64,000 nucleotides of DNA from contig JAIXSQ010000007.1 in assembly GCA_027484575.1 (NCBI GenBank), positions 248,001 to 312,000 of the forward strand, written 5' to 3'. The DNA is from Comamonadaceae bacterium (GTDB lineage: Bacteria; Pseudomonadota; Gammaproteobacteria; Burkholderiales; Burkholderiaceae_C). Below the pieces are notes generated by a model, which was not told where the DNA came from, made no database searches, and worked only from the letters and a program-made list of their open reading frames with translations. Position numbers and translations under genes: made by a program. Shown here in pieces: positions 50,070-58,045 of the stretch. Each line of letters opens with the position of its first letter. Position 1 is the first letter of the stretch.

Positions 50070-50681
50070 TCAGGCCTGCGTCACCAGCCGCTCGACGAGC
50101 GCATTGCGCGCCGCCCGCCCGCTGCCGGCGTCCAGCACCGGCGCCAGCGACTCGGCCACGATGAAGCCGTAGACCAGCGCCGCGCGCGAGCGCGCCTCGA
50201 GCACCGCGAAGCCCAGCGCGGAGAACAGCTGCGCGATGTGGGCCATGCGCGCGGCGTCGGCCTCGTCGACCGCATGGCGGGCCATGGCATCGCGCCGGGC
50301 CCAGGCACGGATCGCCAGCTCGATGCGCGCGGCACGCGCGGCCGCGCGGCCGCGGAACGGCAGCGACAGCACGTCGCGCAGCTGCTCGCGCGGGTCGGCG
50401 TGGGCGCGCTCCAGCCGCTCGGTCAGCTGCACGGTGGCGAAGTCGCGCCAGGCCTGCAGCACGCTGCGCAGCAGCGCCTCGCGGTCGCGGAAATGCCAGT
50501 AGAAGCTGCCGCGCGTCACGCCCAGGCGGCTGGCCAGCACGTCGATGCGCACGTGGTCGATGCCCTGGTCCACGAGCACCTCGGTGGCCGCACCGGTCCA
50601 GCTGTCGGGGGTGAGCGCGGCGCGCTGGGCCTCGGCGGCCGCCGCGCGCGGGCGGCGGGTGGAGGCGGTGGCGGCGGTCAT
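50070..50681 (-). CDS. TetR family transcriptional regulator
   Basis: A 203-residue repressor. A hydrophilic 25-residue start is followed by the helix-turn-helix VLVDQGIDHVRIDVLASRLGVTRGSFYWHFRDREALL (about 36-72). The C-terminal ligand domain is helical and Ala/Arg-rich. It is divergent from the acyl-CoA dehydrogenase gene; two inverted repeats in the gap are likely operators. The ligand is probably an acyl-CoA or related acid (inference from the neighbour). ATG 50681 begins MTAATAS. Confidence 0.85.
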   Translation of the reverse strand: MTAATASTRRPRAAAAEAQRAALTPDSWTGAATEVLVDQGIDHVRIDVLASRLGVTRGSFYWHFRDREALLRSVLQAWRDFATVQLTERLERAHADPREQLRDVLSLPFRGRAAARAARIELAIRAWARRDAMARHAVDEADAARMAHIAQLFSALGFAVLEARSRAALVYGFIVAESLAPVLDAGSGRAARNALVERLVTQA

Positions 50682-50698
50682 GGCCGGCGATTCTAGGA

Positions 50699-50720
50699 GT
50701 CCATACGGGACTGCATGGAC
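50699..50720. promoter_or_regulatory. Inverted repeat, GTCCAT-N10-ATGGAC
   Basis: Perfect 6-base arms in the gap between the divergent TetR and acyl-CoA dehydrogenase genes, 17 bases before the TetR ATG. Candidate operator for self-control by the TetR protein. Confidence 0.45.
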
Positions 50721-50778
50721 TGCGGGCAAACCATGAGTGCTGCCGCGCAGGGCCGACCGTACAGTCGCCCGCCAAGAA

Positions 50779-50794
50779 CATACAGCAGTGTATG
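50779..50794. promoter_or_regulatory. Inverted repeat, CATACA-N4-TGTATG
   Basis: Perfect 6-base arms with a 4-base spacer, a typical TetR operator size, ending 21 bases before the dehydrogenase ATG. The best operator candidate in this gap. Confidence 0.6.
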
Positions 50795-50815
50795 GGCCGC
50801 TGAGCCCACCCGACG

Positions 50816-52543
50816 ATGCCCTGGACCTACGACGCCCCGCTGGCCGACATGCGCTTCGTGCTCGAGCACGTGCTCGACGCGCCGTCGGCGTGGGCGCGCT
50901 GCGGGCGCCATGCCGAGCTGGATCTCGACACCGCCGCCAGCGTGCTGGAGGAGGCGGCGAAGTTCGCCGCCGGCGTGCTGCTGCCGCTCAACGCCAGCGG
51001 CGATGCCCAGGGCTGCCGGCTCGAGGCCGGCCGGGTGCGCACGCCACAGGGCTACCGCGAGGCCTACCGGGCCTATGTCGACGGTGGCTGGGCCGCGCTG
51101 GCGGGCGAACCGGCCTGGGGCGGCCAGGGCCTGCCGCTGCTGCTCGATGCGGCGGTGCGCGAGATGCTCGCGGCCTGCAACCACGGCTGGGTGATGTACC
51201 CCGACCTGCTGCACGGCGCCTGCGAGGTGCTGCTGCACCACGGCAGCGAGGCGCTGAAGGACCGCTACCTGCAGCGCCTGGTCACCGGCCAGTGGCTGGC
51301 CGCGATGGCCCTGACCGAGCCGGGCGCCGGCAGCGACCTGGGCGCGCTGCGCACCCGGGCCGAGCCGCAGCCCGACGGCAGCCTGCGCCTGCGCGGCAGC
51401 AAGGTGTTCATCAGCGGCGCCGACCACGACCTGACCGACAACGTGGTCCACCTGGTGCTGTGCCGCCTGCCCGACGCGCCCCCAGGCAGCAAGGGCCTGT
51501 CGCTGGCGCTGGTGCCCACCGTGCTGCCCGACGGCTACCGCAACGCGGTGCACGTGGACGGCCTGGAGCACAAGCTGGGCATCCACGGCAGCGCCACCTG
51601 CGCGCTGCGCTACGAGGATGCCACCGGCTGGCTGGTGGGCGAGCCGCACCGCGGCCTGGCGGCGATGTTCCTGATGATGAACTCGGCCCGGCTGCACGTC
51701 GGACTGCAGGGGCTGGGCCACCAGGAGGTCGCGGCGCAGAACGCGCGCCGGCAGGCCGCCGAGCGGGTGCAGTTCGGCCGCCCCATCGCGCAGCAGCCGG
51801 CCATGCGCCAGGCGCTGCTGCGCGGCCAGGCGCTGGCCGAGGCCCACCGCGTCATCGCCTACCGCGCCGCCCTGGCGCTGGACCGCGCCGCCTTGCACGA
51901 CGACCCGCAGGTGCGCGCTGCCGAGCAGCGCATGGCCGCCCTGCTGACGCCGGTGGTCAAGGCCTGCCTGACCGAGCAGGGCTTCGCCGGCGCCAGCGCC
52001 GCGCTGCAGGTCTGGGGCGGCTACGGCTACGTCGAGGAGACCGGCATCGCGCAGGTGCTGCGCGACAGCCGCATCGCCATGGTCTACGAGGGCACCAACG
52101 AGATCCAGGCGATCGACCTGATGCAGCGCAAGCTGCTGGCCGACGGCGGTGCGGGCTGGCAGGCCTGGGCCGCCGAGGCGCGGGCCGAGGCTGCGCGCTG
52201 CGAGGCCGCGGGCACGGACCCGGCACTGGCGGTCGTGGCCGCCGCGCTGCGCGGCCAGCTCGACGCGGCCGATGCGGCCCTGGCCGCGCTGGCGCGTTAT
52301 GCGCACGCCGATGCGCAGGCGCCGCTGGCCCTGGCCGGCGACGTGCTGCAGGGCGTGCACCACGCGCTGCTGGCCTGGGCCTGGGCCGCCAGCGCGCGCG
52401 CGGCCGCCGGCCATCCCGACACCGCCTGGGCGCAGGCGCGCACCGCCCGCATGCGCTGGGCCGCCGAGTGGCTGCTGCCGCAGGGCCTGCTGCACTGGCG
52501 CCGCGTGGCCGACGGGGCGCCCGCCCTGCCTCTTGTATGCTGA
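50816..52543 (+). CDS. Acyl-CoA dehydrogenase, DmdC-like long form
   Basis: A 575-residue flavoprotein, about 200 residues longer than short acyl-CoA dehydrogenases and of the DmdC/AidB-neighbour type. Visible are ALTEPGAGSDLGALRTRA (about 164-181), the FAD-binding strand KVFISGADHDLTDNVVHLVL (about 198-217), VQVWGGYGY-like ALQVWGGYGYVEETGIAQVLRD (about 397-418) and the MVYEGTNEIQAIDLM region with the catalytic Glu (about 422-436). An extra C-terminal helical domain follows. It oxidises an acyl-CoA to the enoyl-CoA. It lies upstream of a Bug receptor gene (37-base gap), so uptake and breakdown of one acid are likely joined, under TetR control. Confidence 0.88.
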   Translation: MPWTYDAPLADMRFVLEHVLDAPSAWARCGRHAELDLDTAASVLEEAAKFAAGVLLPLNASGDAQGCRLEAGRVRTPQGYREAYRAYVDGGWAALAGEPAWGGQGLPLLLDAAVREMLAACNHGWVMYPDLLHGACEVLLHHGSEALKDRYLQRLVTGQWLAAMALTEPGAGSDLGALRTRAEPQPDGSLRLRGSKVFISGADHDLTDNVVHLVLCRLPDAPPGSKGLSLALVPTVLPDGYRNAVHVDGLEHKLGIHGSATCALRYEDATGWLVGEPHRGLAAMFLMMNSARLHVGLQGLGHQEVAAQNARRQAAERVQFGRPIAQQPAMRQALLRGQALAEAHRVIAYRAALALDRAALHDDPQVRAAEQRMAALLTPVVKACLTEQGFAGASAALQVWGGYGYVEETGIAQVLRDSRIAMVYEGTNEIQAIDLMQRKLLADGGAGWQAWAAEARAEAARCEAAGTDPALAVVAAALRGQLDAADAALAALARYAHADAQAPLALAGDVLQGVHHALLAWAWAASARAAAGHPDTAWAQARTARMRWAAEWLLPQGLLHWRRVADGAPALPLVC

Positions 52544-52580
52544 GCTTTTCCCCACCCCACCTGAACACAGGAGACATCCC

Positions 52581-53585
52581 ATGACCCTGCAACGACGCAC
52601 GCTGCTGCAAGCCGGCGGCGCCGCCGCCCTGCTGGCCGGCATCGGCCGCGAGGCGCTGGCCCAGGCGGGCGGCGCCCAGCCCGCCATCGAGACGCTGAAG
52701 ATCGTCACCGGCTTCGCCGCCGGCGGCACGTCGGACACCACCTGCCGACGCGTCGCCACGCGCCTGCAGGGCACCTGGGCCAAGACCGCGGTGGTGGAGA
52801 ACCGCACCGGCGCGGGCGGCCAGATCGCGATCCAGTACATCAAGACCCAGCCGGCCGACGGCGCGACGCTGCTGCAGTCGCCCACGTCGATGTTCACGAT
52901 CTACCCGCACATCTACAAGAAGCTGCCGTACGACCCGGTGGCCGACGTCACCCCGGTCACCCTGGCCTGCGTGTTCGACTTCGGCCTGGCGATCGGTCCG
53001 CTGGTGCCGGCCAACGTCAAGACCGTGGCCGAGTTCGTGGCCTGGGCCAAGGCCAACCCGACCCAGGCCAGCTTCGGCTCGCCGGCGGCAGGCTCCACGC
53101 CCCACTTCGTCGGCGCGCTGCTGGGCCTCAAGGGCGGCTTCGACTTCAAGCACGTGCCCTACCGCGGCACGCAGCCGGCCATGCAGGACCTGCTGGGCGG
53201 CCAGATCGCCTCGGTCAGCGGCCCCATCGGCGACCTGACCCAGCACCTGGCCAGCGGCAAGGTGCGCATCCTGGCCACCTCGGGTGCCAAGCGCAACCGT
53301 TTCGCGCCCGACGTGCCCACCTACACCGAGCAGGGCTTCGCCGAGCTGCAGCACAGCGAATGGTTCGCCTTCCACCTGCCGCCCAAGGCCGCGCCCGAGC
53401 TGGTCGCGCGCTTCAACGGCGCGCTGCGCAACGCGCTGGCGCAAAAGGACGTGGTCGACGGCCTGGCCACCTTCGGCCTGGAGGCCATGAGCAGCACCCC
53501 GGCCGAGCTGGTCGAGCTGCTCAAGCGCGACACGGCCAAGTGGGCGCCGATCGTCAAGCAGATCGGGTTCACGGCCGAGAGCTGA
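52581..53585 (+). CDS. Bug-type substrate-binding protein
   Basis: A 334-residue periplasmic receptor with a twin-arginine-like signal (LQRRTLLQAGGAAALLAG) ending near residue 28 (ALAQA). IVTGFAAGGTSDTTCRR (about 41-57) and VENRTGAGGQIAIQYIKTQPADGATLL (about 71-97) are the binding loops. AGGAGA 8 bases upstream fixes ATG 52581. It is cotranscribed with the acyl-CoA dehydrogenase and followed by a clear terminator. Confidence 0.88.
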   Translation: MTLQRRTLLQAGGAAALLAGIGREALAQAGGAQPAIETLKIVTGFAAGGTSDTTCRRVATRLQGTWAKTAVVENRTGAGGQIAIQYIKTQPADGATLLQSPTSMFTIYPHIYKKLPYDPVADVTPVTLACVFDFGLAIGPLVPANVKTVAEFVAWAKANPTQASFGSPAAGSTPHFVGALLGLKGGFDFKHVPYRGTQPAMQDLLGGQIASVSGPIGDLTQHLASGKVRILATSGAKRNRFAPDVPTYTEQGFAELQHSEWFAFHLPPKAAPELVARFNGALRNALAQKDVVDGLATFGLEAMSSTPAELVELLKRDTAKWAPIVKQIGFTAES

Positions 53586-53606
53586 CCGGCCCCCGCGCCC
53601 CCACCG

Positions 53607-53632
53607 AGCCCGGCACCCGCCGGGCTTTTTTT
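53607..53632 (+). terminator. Rho-independent terminator
   Basis: Perfect 8-base stem AGCCCGGC/GCCGGGCT with loop ACCC, then seven T. It lies 22 bases after the Bug gene and ends the dehydrogenase-Bug operon. Confidence 0.93.
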
Positions 53633-54130
53633 CGCCCGTCCGCCGGGCCGGCAGCCACGACGGCAGAGCTTGCGTGCGGCCAAGTCGTAACGCCCTGCAT
53701 GAGCCATTGCGCCGGGGCCAGCGCGACGGTGGCATCTCGACAACATCCCACGGCCGAGCTTCACCGGGGTGCCGGCGGCGCCGGCCGATCCGCCGTTGAG
53801 TCCCGCCACGGCTGGGCGAGCGTCCGACGCATATGCAGGACGCGTCCTACACCGCCCCCAGCGCGGCCGGCACGCCGGCGTGACGGGCTGCACGAAAACC
53901 CCAAGCTCATGTTCCGTTACGCCTGAGACGGCTCTCCTACAGGCTCGTAGGACGCGGATGACACAGTGCGGTCTCCGTTCGCTGAGCTCACCTGCCAGAC
54001 GCCACAGGCCAGCAGGGACGTGCGGTGGCCACGCCACCCGTGTCGAGCTTCAGCCCACTTGCCAACAGGTCTGCCGCAAGGCCGCCGCCCAGGCGGCCCC
54101 AGGACCGCCCTCTCAACAGGAGCGCTGAAC
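53633..54130. other. Long intergenic stretch with palindromes
   Basis: About 500 bases with no supported gene, upstream of the GH18-like lipoprotein. It contains a 12-base perfect palindrome AGGACGCGTCCT near 53839 and an inverted repeat TCCTAC-N6-GTAGGA at 53935-53952. The word GTAGGACGCG occurs at both places in opposite orientation. It may be a complex promoter or hold a small RNA. The codon pattern does not support a protein. Confidence 0.45.
53935..53952. promoter_or_regulatory. Inverted repeat TCCTAC-N6-GTAGGA
   Basis: Perfect 6-base arms, 180 bases upstream of the lipoprotein gene. The right arm extends into GTAGGACGCG, which recurs inverted at 53842. Candidate operator or activator site. 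Confidence 0.4.
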
Positions 54131-55105
54131 ATGAAACGACGTCTCTTCCTTTCCGGCTTCTCGGCTTCCGCGCTGGCCCTGGTGGGCTGTGGCGGTGGTG
54201 GCGGTGGCGCCGCCGGCGGCGATGCCGCGAGCGCGTCGATGGTCGCCGGTGCCGCGCCCGGCAGCTCGGCCGGCGCGGGTGCCTCGGCCGCCGCGACCGG
54301 TGCCTCGCTGCCCGCCAAGGTGCTGGCCACCTACTACACCGGCTGGGATGCCGGCAGCCTGCGCATCACCGACGTGCCGGCCGACTTCAACGTGATCTAC
54401 CTCTTCCACGCCAAGCCCTCCGGCAACCCGGTGGGCGGCAGCTGGAACAACGCCGGCGACGGCAGCTTCGTGTTCGAGTACTACGGCGACGTGCCGGCGG
54501 CCGACATCCAGGCCGTGCGCGGCCGCGGCACCAAGGTGATCCTGACGGTGGGCGGCGCGCAGGCCGGCTTCAACTTCGACACCCGCGCCAAGAGCCAGAA
54601 CTTCGTCAACAGCTTCCGCACCATCTTCGATCGGCTGGGCGGCGTGGACGGCTGCGACTTCAACAACTTCGAGGCCGGCATCGGCTCGTCGCCGGCCGAG
54701 ATGGTCTGGATCGCCCAGCAGCTCAAGGGCCTGTACGGCGCCGGCTTCGCGATCACCGCGCCGCCGCAGCCCAACTCGGACCAGGACCGCGCGATGCTCA
54801 AGGCCATGGCCGACGCGGGCGTGCTGGACTGGGCTGCCCCCCAGTACTACGACTGGTCCGGCTTCAACGCGCCGGGCTTCATCAGCGGCCGCACCAACGA
54901 CTGGGTGCGCGACCTGGGCGCCAGCCGGGTCATGGTGGGCCTGTCGGCCAACTATCCCAACGGCCCGACGCTGGACGACTGCGTGCGCGAGTGGAACGCG
55001 GTCAAGGCGGCCCACCCGGACGTGCGCGGCATGTTCTGCTGGAACGCGCTGCTGAACGTGCGCGGCGGCAACACCTGGGGCCGCACCATGAAGGGCCTGC
55101 TGTAA
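54131..55105 (+). CDS. GH18-like (chitinase-fold) lipoprotein with altered active site
   Basis: A 324-residue lipoprotein with signal FLSGFSASALALVGC and lipobox L-V-G-C20. A 40-residue Gly/Ala/Ser linker leads to a GH18-type TIM barrel: VLATYYTGWDAGSLRITDVP (about 64-83), KVILTVGGAQAG (about 135-146) and PQYYDWSGFN. The catalytic D-x-x-D-x-D-x-E strand of chitinases is replaced by D173-G-C-D176-F-N-N-F-E181, with Asn for Asp and one extra residue. It may be a weak hydrolase or a chitin- or glycan-binding protein on the outer membrane. The ATG follows AACAGGAG by about 9 bases. Confidence 0.78.
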   Translation: MKRRLFLSGFSASALALVGCGGGGGGAAGGDAASASMVAGAAPGSSAGAGASAAATGASLPAKVLATYYTGWDAGSLRITDVPADFNVIYLFHAKPSGNPVGGSWNNAGDGSFVFEYYGDVPAADIQAVRGRGTKVILTVGGAQAGFNFDTRAKSQNFVNSFRTIFDRLGGVDGCDFNNFEAGIGSSPAEMVWIAQQLKGLYGAGFAITAPPQPNSDQDRAMLKAMADAGVLDWAAPQYYDWSGFNAPGFISGRTNDWVRDLGASRVMVGLSANYPNGPTLDDCVREWNAVKAAHPDVRGMFCWNALLNVRGGNTWGRTMKGLL

Positions 55106-55140
55106 GCAGCGCCCCGGCCCGCGGCGCGGGCCACCTCCGC

Positions 55141-55212
55141 GCGCCACACGCGCCACACGCGCCACACGCGCCACACGCGCCACACGCGCCACACGCGCCA
55201 CACGCGCCACAC
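55141..55212. repeat. 9-base minisatellite, eight exact copies
   Basis: Eight perfect head-to-tail copies of GCGCCACAC, beginning 35 bases after the GH18-like gene. Not within a supported gene; the other strand could encode a Val-Trp-Arg repeat but has no ribosome site. It lies in the untranslated region between two genes and can be expected to vary in copy number. Confidence 0.9.
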
Positions 55213-55373
55213 GCCACGCCCGCGCGCTGCCCACGCAGCCCGCGGGCGTTTGCCGTGCCCAGGCCGAGTCGCAGGGCTCCTACCACCGCTCGCCCCCGGG
55301 GCCGACAGCGGCGGCTGCACGTTCCTCCCAGAGTCGCCCGCTTCACTCACCCGATCCGAAGCGAAGCCTTTCC

Positions 55374-55835
55374 GTGCGCACCGATCCCGACCGCGACACC
55401 ACCCTGCCCGTCACCGAGGAACAGCTCGACGTGCGGCGCGAGGTGGTGGACACCGGCCACGCCGTGCGCCTGCGCAAGCAGGTGGACGAGGTGACCGCGC
55501 TGGTGGACGAGGCGCTCACCGCCGAGACGGTGGACGTGCAGCGCGTGCCCGTGGGGCGCGTGGTGGACGAGCCGCCGCCGGTGCGTGTCGAGGGCGATGT
55601 CACGGTCGTGCCGGTGGTGCAGGAGCGCCTGGTCACGCGCAAGGAATTCGTGCTGGTGGAGGAGATCCACCTGCGCCGCCGCCGCGAGGTGGTGCGGGCG
55701 CAGGCGCAGGTCCCCCTGCGGCGCGAACGCGTGCTGATCGAGCGCCTGGACCCCGGCACCGGCCAGTGGCACGCCGTCGAGCCGGGCGACGACACGGCGG
55801 GTGAACCTCGCAACCCGATCCCCAGGAGCCACTGA
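55374..55835 (+). CDS. YsnF/AvaK domain (DUF2382) protein
   Basis: A 153-residue, highly charged protein. VTEEQLDVRREVVDTGHAVRLRKQVDE (about residues 13-39) and RKEFVLVEEIHLRRRREVVRAQAQVPLRRERVLIERLD fit the DUF2382 stress domain, made of repeated beta strands with alternating Val and Arg/Glu. GTG 55374 gives a full domain; the ribosome site is weak. The neighbouring gene carries the same domain. Such proteins are often induced by desiccation, heat or oxidative stress; the biochemical role is unknown. Confidence 0.75.
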   Translation: MRTDPDRDTTLPVTEEQLDVRREVVDTGHAVRLRKQVDEVTALVDEALTAETVDVQRVPVGRVVDEPPPVRVEGDVTVVPVVQERLVTRKEFVLVEEIHLRRRREVVRAQAQVPLRRERVLIERLDPGTGQWHAVEPGDDTAGEPRNPIPRSH

Positions 55836-55837
55836 CC

Positions 55838-56691
55838 ATGCACACCGTCATCGCCGCATTCGAGACCCAGGAGCAGGCGCAGCGCGCCGCCGAGCTGCTG
55901 CAGCAACGCGGATTCGACCGCTCCGACGTCCACATCGAGCACCAGGGCGGCAGCACGCCCTCGGCCGCGCAGGCGGCCCCCCGGCGCGAGGAGAAGGGCT
56001 TCTTCGCCTCGCTGTTCGGGACCGACGACGACTACGACCGCCACGGCGCCGGCTGGGACCGCGCGGTCGAGGGCGGCCGCTGCGTGGTGATCGCCGACGT
56101 GCACGACCCGGCGCAGGCCGAGCAGGCCGCCTCCGTGCTGCACGAGGCCGGCGCGATCGACGTGGACGACCACCGGCAGGACCGCCAGGGCCTGGCCGCC
56201 GGGGCCACCGAGGCGCGTGGCGAGACCTTCGGCCGCGAGGGCGTGCTCGACGTGGTCGAGGAGGAGCTGCAGGTGGGCAAGCGCCGCATGGAACTGGGCG
56301 GCGTGCGCGTCGTGCAGCGCGTCTCCGAGAAGCCGGTGCGCGAGGTCGTGCGCCTGCGCGAGGAGCATGCGGTGGTCGAGCGCCGCCCGGTGGACCGCGC
56401 GGTGGAAGGCGACCTCGGCGGCGCGTTCCCACGATCGAGGTGCGCGAGAGCGCCGAGCAGGCCGTGGTGGCCAAGCGCGCCCGCGTGGTCGAGGAGGTGC
56501 GCGTGGGCAAGCGGGTGGACGAGCGCGACGAGGTCGTCGAGGACACGCTGCGGCGCAAGGACGTCGAGGTGCAGCGGCTGGACGAGGAACGCGAGCGCGC
56601 CGTCGCCTCGGGCCGCCGCGAGCCCCTGGCCGGCGAGCCGCGCGACCCCGACGCCACGCCCCGCACGCCGGGCCGCGGCCGGCCCCAGTGA
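55838..56691 (+). pseudogene. YflT/YsnF two-domain stress protein, frameshifted
   Basis: Residues 1-100 form a YflT-like domain (MHTVIAAFETQEQAQRAAEL, RGFDRSDVHIEHQ), then a DUF2382 domain starts (LDVVEEELQVGKRRMELGGVRVV, EKPVREVVRLREEHAVVERRPVDRAVEGD). At about 56427-56431, in a TTCCCACG context, the frame breaks. The rest of the domain (TIEVRESAEQAVVAKRARVVEEVRVGKRVDERDE and VEDTLRRKDVEVQRLDEERERA) continues in another frame to the stop at 56691. Adding one base to the C run restores about 285 residues. It is either a genuine lesion or a sequencing error. The start ATG 55838 lies 2 bases after the previous stop (TGACC-ATG), so it is coupled. Confidence 0.75.
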
Positions 56692-56705
56692 GCGGGGGTC
56701 TCGCC

Positions 56706-56984
56706 ATGGCGAACGATCCCAAGGACACCCGGCCCACCGGCCAGCCCTGGCATGCCGCCGACGAGGACGGCCCGCCGCCCGGCCTGCAGCCCAGGGGCGC
56801 GCCGGTGGGCACGCACAGCCTGGCCGGCGGCGGCGCCGGCGTGGGCATGCCGGTGGCGCGCCCGCAGAACGCGGACCGGCCCGAGCGGGGCCGTGCCGCC
56901 GGTGGCGCGGAGGACAGCACGCCCGATCCGCTGGCCGAGCCGCGCGCCGGAGCCGGCAGCGGCATCCTCGGGCCCAAGCCCTAG
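56706..56984 (+). CDS. Small disordered Gly/Pro-rich protein
   Basis: A 92-residue hydrophilic protein, for example DPKDTRPTGQPWHAADEDG near the start and GGGAGVGMPVARPQN in the middle; the end is AGSGILGPKP. No fold or motif is seen. It lies 15 bases after the YsnF-type gene in the same direction and ends 6 bases from the convergent GAF gene. It is similar in character to the small protein at 30563, and probably a stress-associated disordered protein. Confidence 0.6.
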   Translation: MANDPKDTRPTGQPWHAADEDGPPPGLQPRGAPVGTHSLAGGGAGVGMPVARPQNADRPERGRAAGGAEDSTPDPLAEPRAGAGSGILGPKP

Positions 56985-56990
56985 GCCGGG

Positions 56991-57572
56991 TCAGCGGCGG
57001 GTGTCGCCGAAGCTGGGCTGCAGGGACCAGTCGGGCACGTCCGCCGGCGGGCCACGCCTGCCGGCGGCCGCGGCCTGCAGCTTGCCGGCGATGAGCTTGG
57101 CGGTCGAGCGCAGGCGCTTGAGCTCCCGCTCGCCGACATCGTCCTGCGCCGCGCGGCTGACGCAGCACACGGTCCCGAAGACCTGGCCGTCGCCGAGCAC
57201 CACCGGCGTGCTGATGTAGGTGCCCACGGGCATGCGCCACGCGGGCAGCTCGCCCCGGGCGACCAGCGCCTGCGCATCGGGCAGCAGCTCGGGCAGCAGG
57301 CCGTCGACCACGCGGCGGCACCAGCTGTCCTCGAGCGGGTCGGCATGGCCCTCCGGGATCGACAGGTCCTCGGCCTGGTCGATGCGGCGCACCACCTGCT
57401 GGCCATCCTGGAATTGGGTCACGAACGCGATGTCCATGCGCATGCGCTCGCGCAGCAGCGCCAGCACCTCCTGCACCTGCGGCGCCAGCAGCGGGTCGGT
57501 GCCGTCGGGCGTGGCCACCAGCAGTTCGGTGATGCGGACGTCGAGGTCGTCGGGGGGCGTGCGGTCGAACAT
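56991..57572 (-). CDS. GAF domain protein
   Basis: A 193-residue single GAF domain. LRERMRMDIAFVTQFQDGQQVVRRIDQ (about 40-66) is the first beta-hairpin. PVGTYISTPVVLGDGQVFGTVCCVSRAAQDDVGERELKRLRSTAKLIAGKL (about 115-165) is the second half, with the usual helix at the end. There is no catalytic partner domain, so it may sense a small molecule and act through another protein. It is convergent with the stress genes. Confidence 0.82.
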   Translation of the reverse strand: MFDRTPPDDLDVRITELLVATPDGTDPLLAPQVQEVLALLRERMRMDIAFVTQFQDGQQVVRRIDQAEDLSIPEGHADPLEDSWCRRVVDGLLPELLPDAQALVARGELPAWRMPVGTYISTPVVLGDGQVFGTVCCVSRAAQDDVGERELKRLRSTAKLIAGKLQAAAAGRRGPPADVPDWSLQPSFGDTRR

Positions 57573-57594
57573 GCGGGCCAGTCTAGCGGCCGAA

Positions 57595-57990
57595 TCAGCC
57601 GCCGACGGCCACGCAGGTGATCGGCAGCCGCCGGCCGACGTCGATGCTCAGCTGGTCGCCGCGTCCACGCAACGCGACAGGCGCGGTCCCGTACGCGAAG
57701 CCCGCGGCCGCTGGCTGCTGCGGCAGCTCCCAGCGGCTGCTGCCGCGCACCAGCACCGCCGTGCCCTGCTGCGGGAAGAAGCGCAGCTCGGCCGGCTGGC
57801 CGTCGTCGCAGCGGTAGCTGGCGGCGCGGGCGGGGGTGGGCTCGGCAGGCGGCCGCGGCGCGGGCACGCCCGGCGCCGGCGCCGCGGGCCGGGCCGTGGA
57901 CGGGCTATCGGGCCAGGGCGGCAGCGGCGCGGCGCAGCCCGCGAGCGCGAGGGCCAGGACGGTGGCGGCGGTGCGACGGCTGGGGCGCAT
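57595..57990 (-). CDS. MliC-like lipoprotein (C-type lysozyme inhibitor type)
   Basis: A 131-residue lipoprotein. Signal TAATVLALALAGC has lipobox L-A-G-C. A Pro/Ala linker follows, then a domain beginning YRCDDGQPAELRFFPQQGTAVLV and ending in RLPITCVAVGG. The Cys pair (YRC...ITC) and the ELPQQPAAAGFAYG middle fit the MliC/PliC fold that blocks host lysozyme. The key Ser/Lys loop of true inhibitors is not clearly present. GAGGA 8 bases before ATG 57990 decides the start over an upstream GTG. Confidence 0.7.
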   Translation of the reverse strand: MRPSRRTAATVLALALAGCAAPLPPWPDSPSTARPAAPAPGVPAPRPPAEPTPARAASYRCDDGQPAELRFFPQQGTAVLVRGSSRWELPQQPAAAGFAYGTAPVALRGRGDQLSIDVGRRLPITCVAVGG

Positions 57991-58045
57991 GGGACGGGTC
58001 CTCACGGCGGTGGCGATGCCGCCATTCTGGCGGGGCGCCGCCGGC

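Noticed and set aside
53360..53926. Second gene over the 3' end and flank of the Bug receptor gene
   Set aside because: It crosses a strong terminator, shifts frame from a clear gene and has no motif.
55141..55212. Possible CRISPR array
   Set aside because: Units are 9 bases with no spacers and no cas genes nearby; it is a minisatellite.
54952..55350. Minus-strand frame with a Val-Trp-Arg repeat
   Set aside because: It is only the translation of the 9-base repeat, without a ribosome site or flanking protein features.
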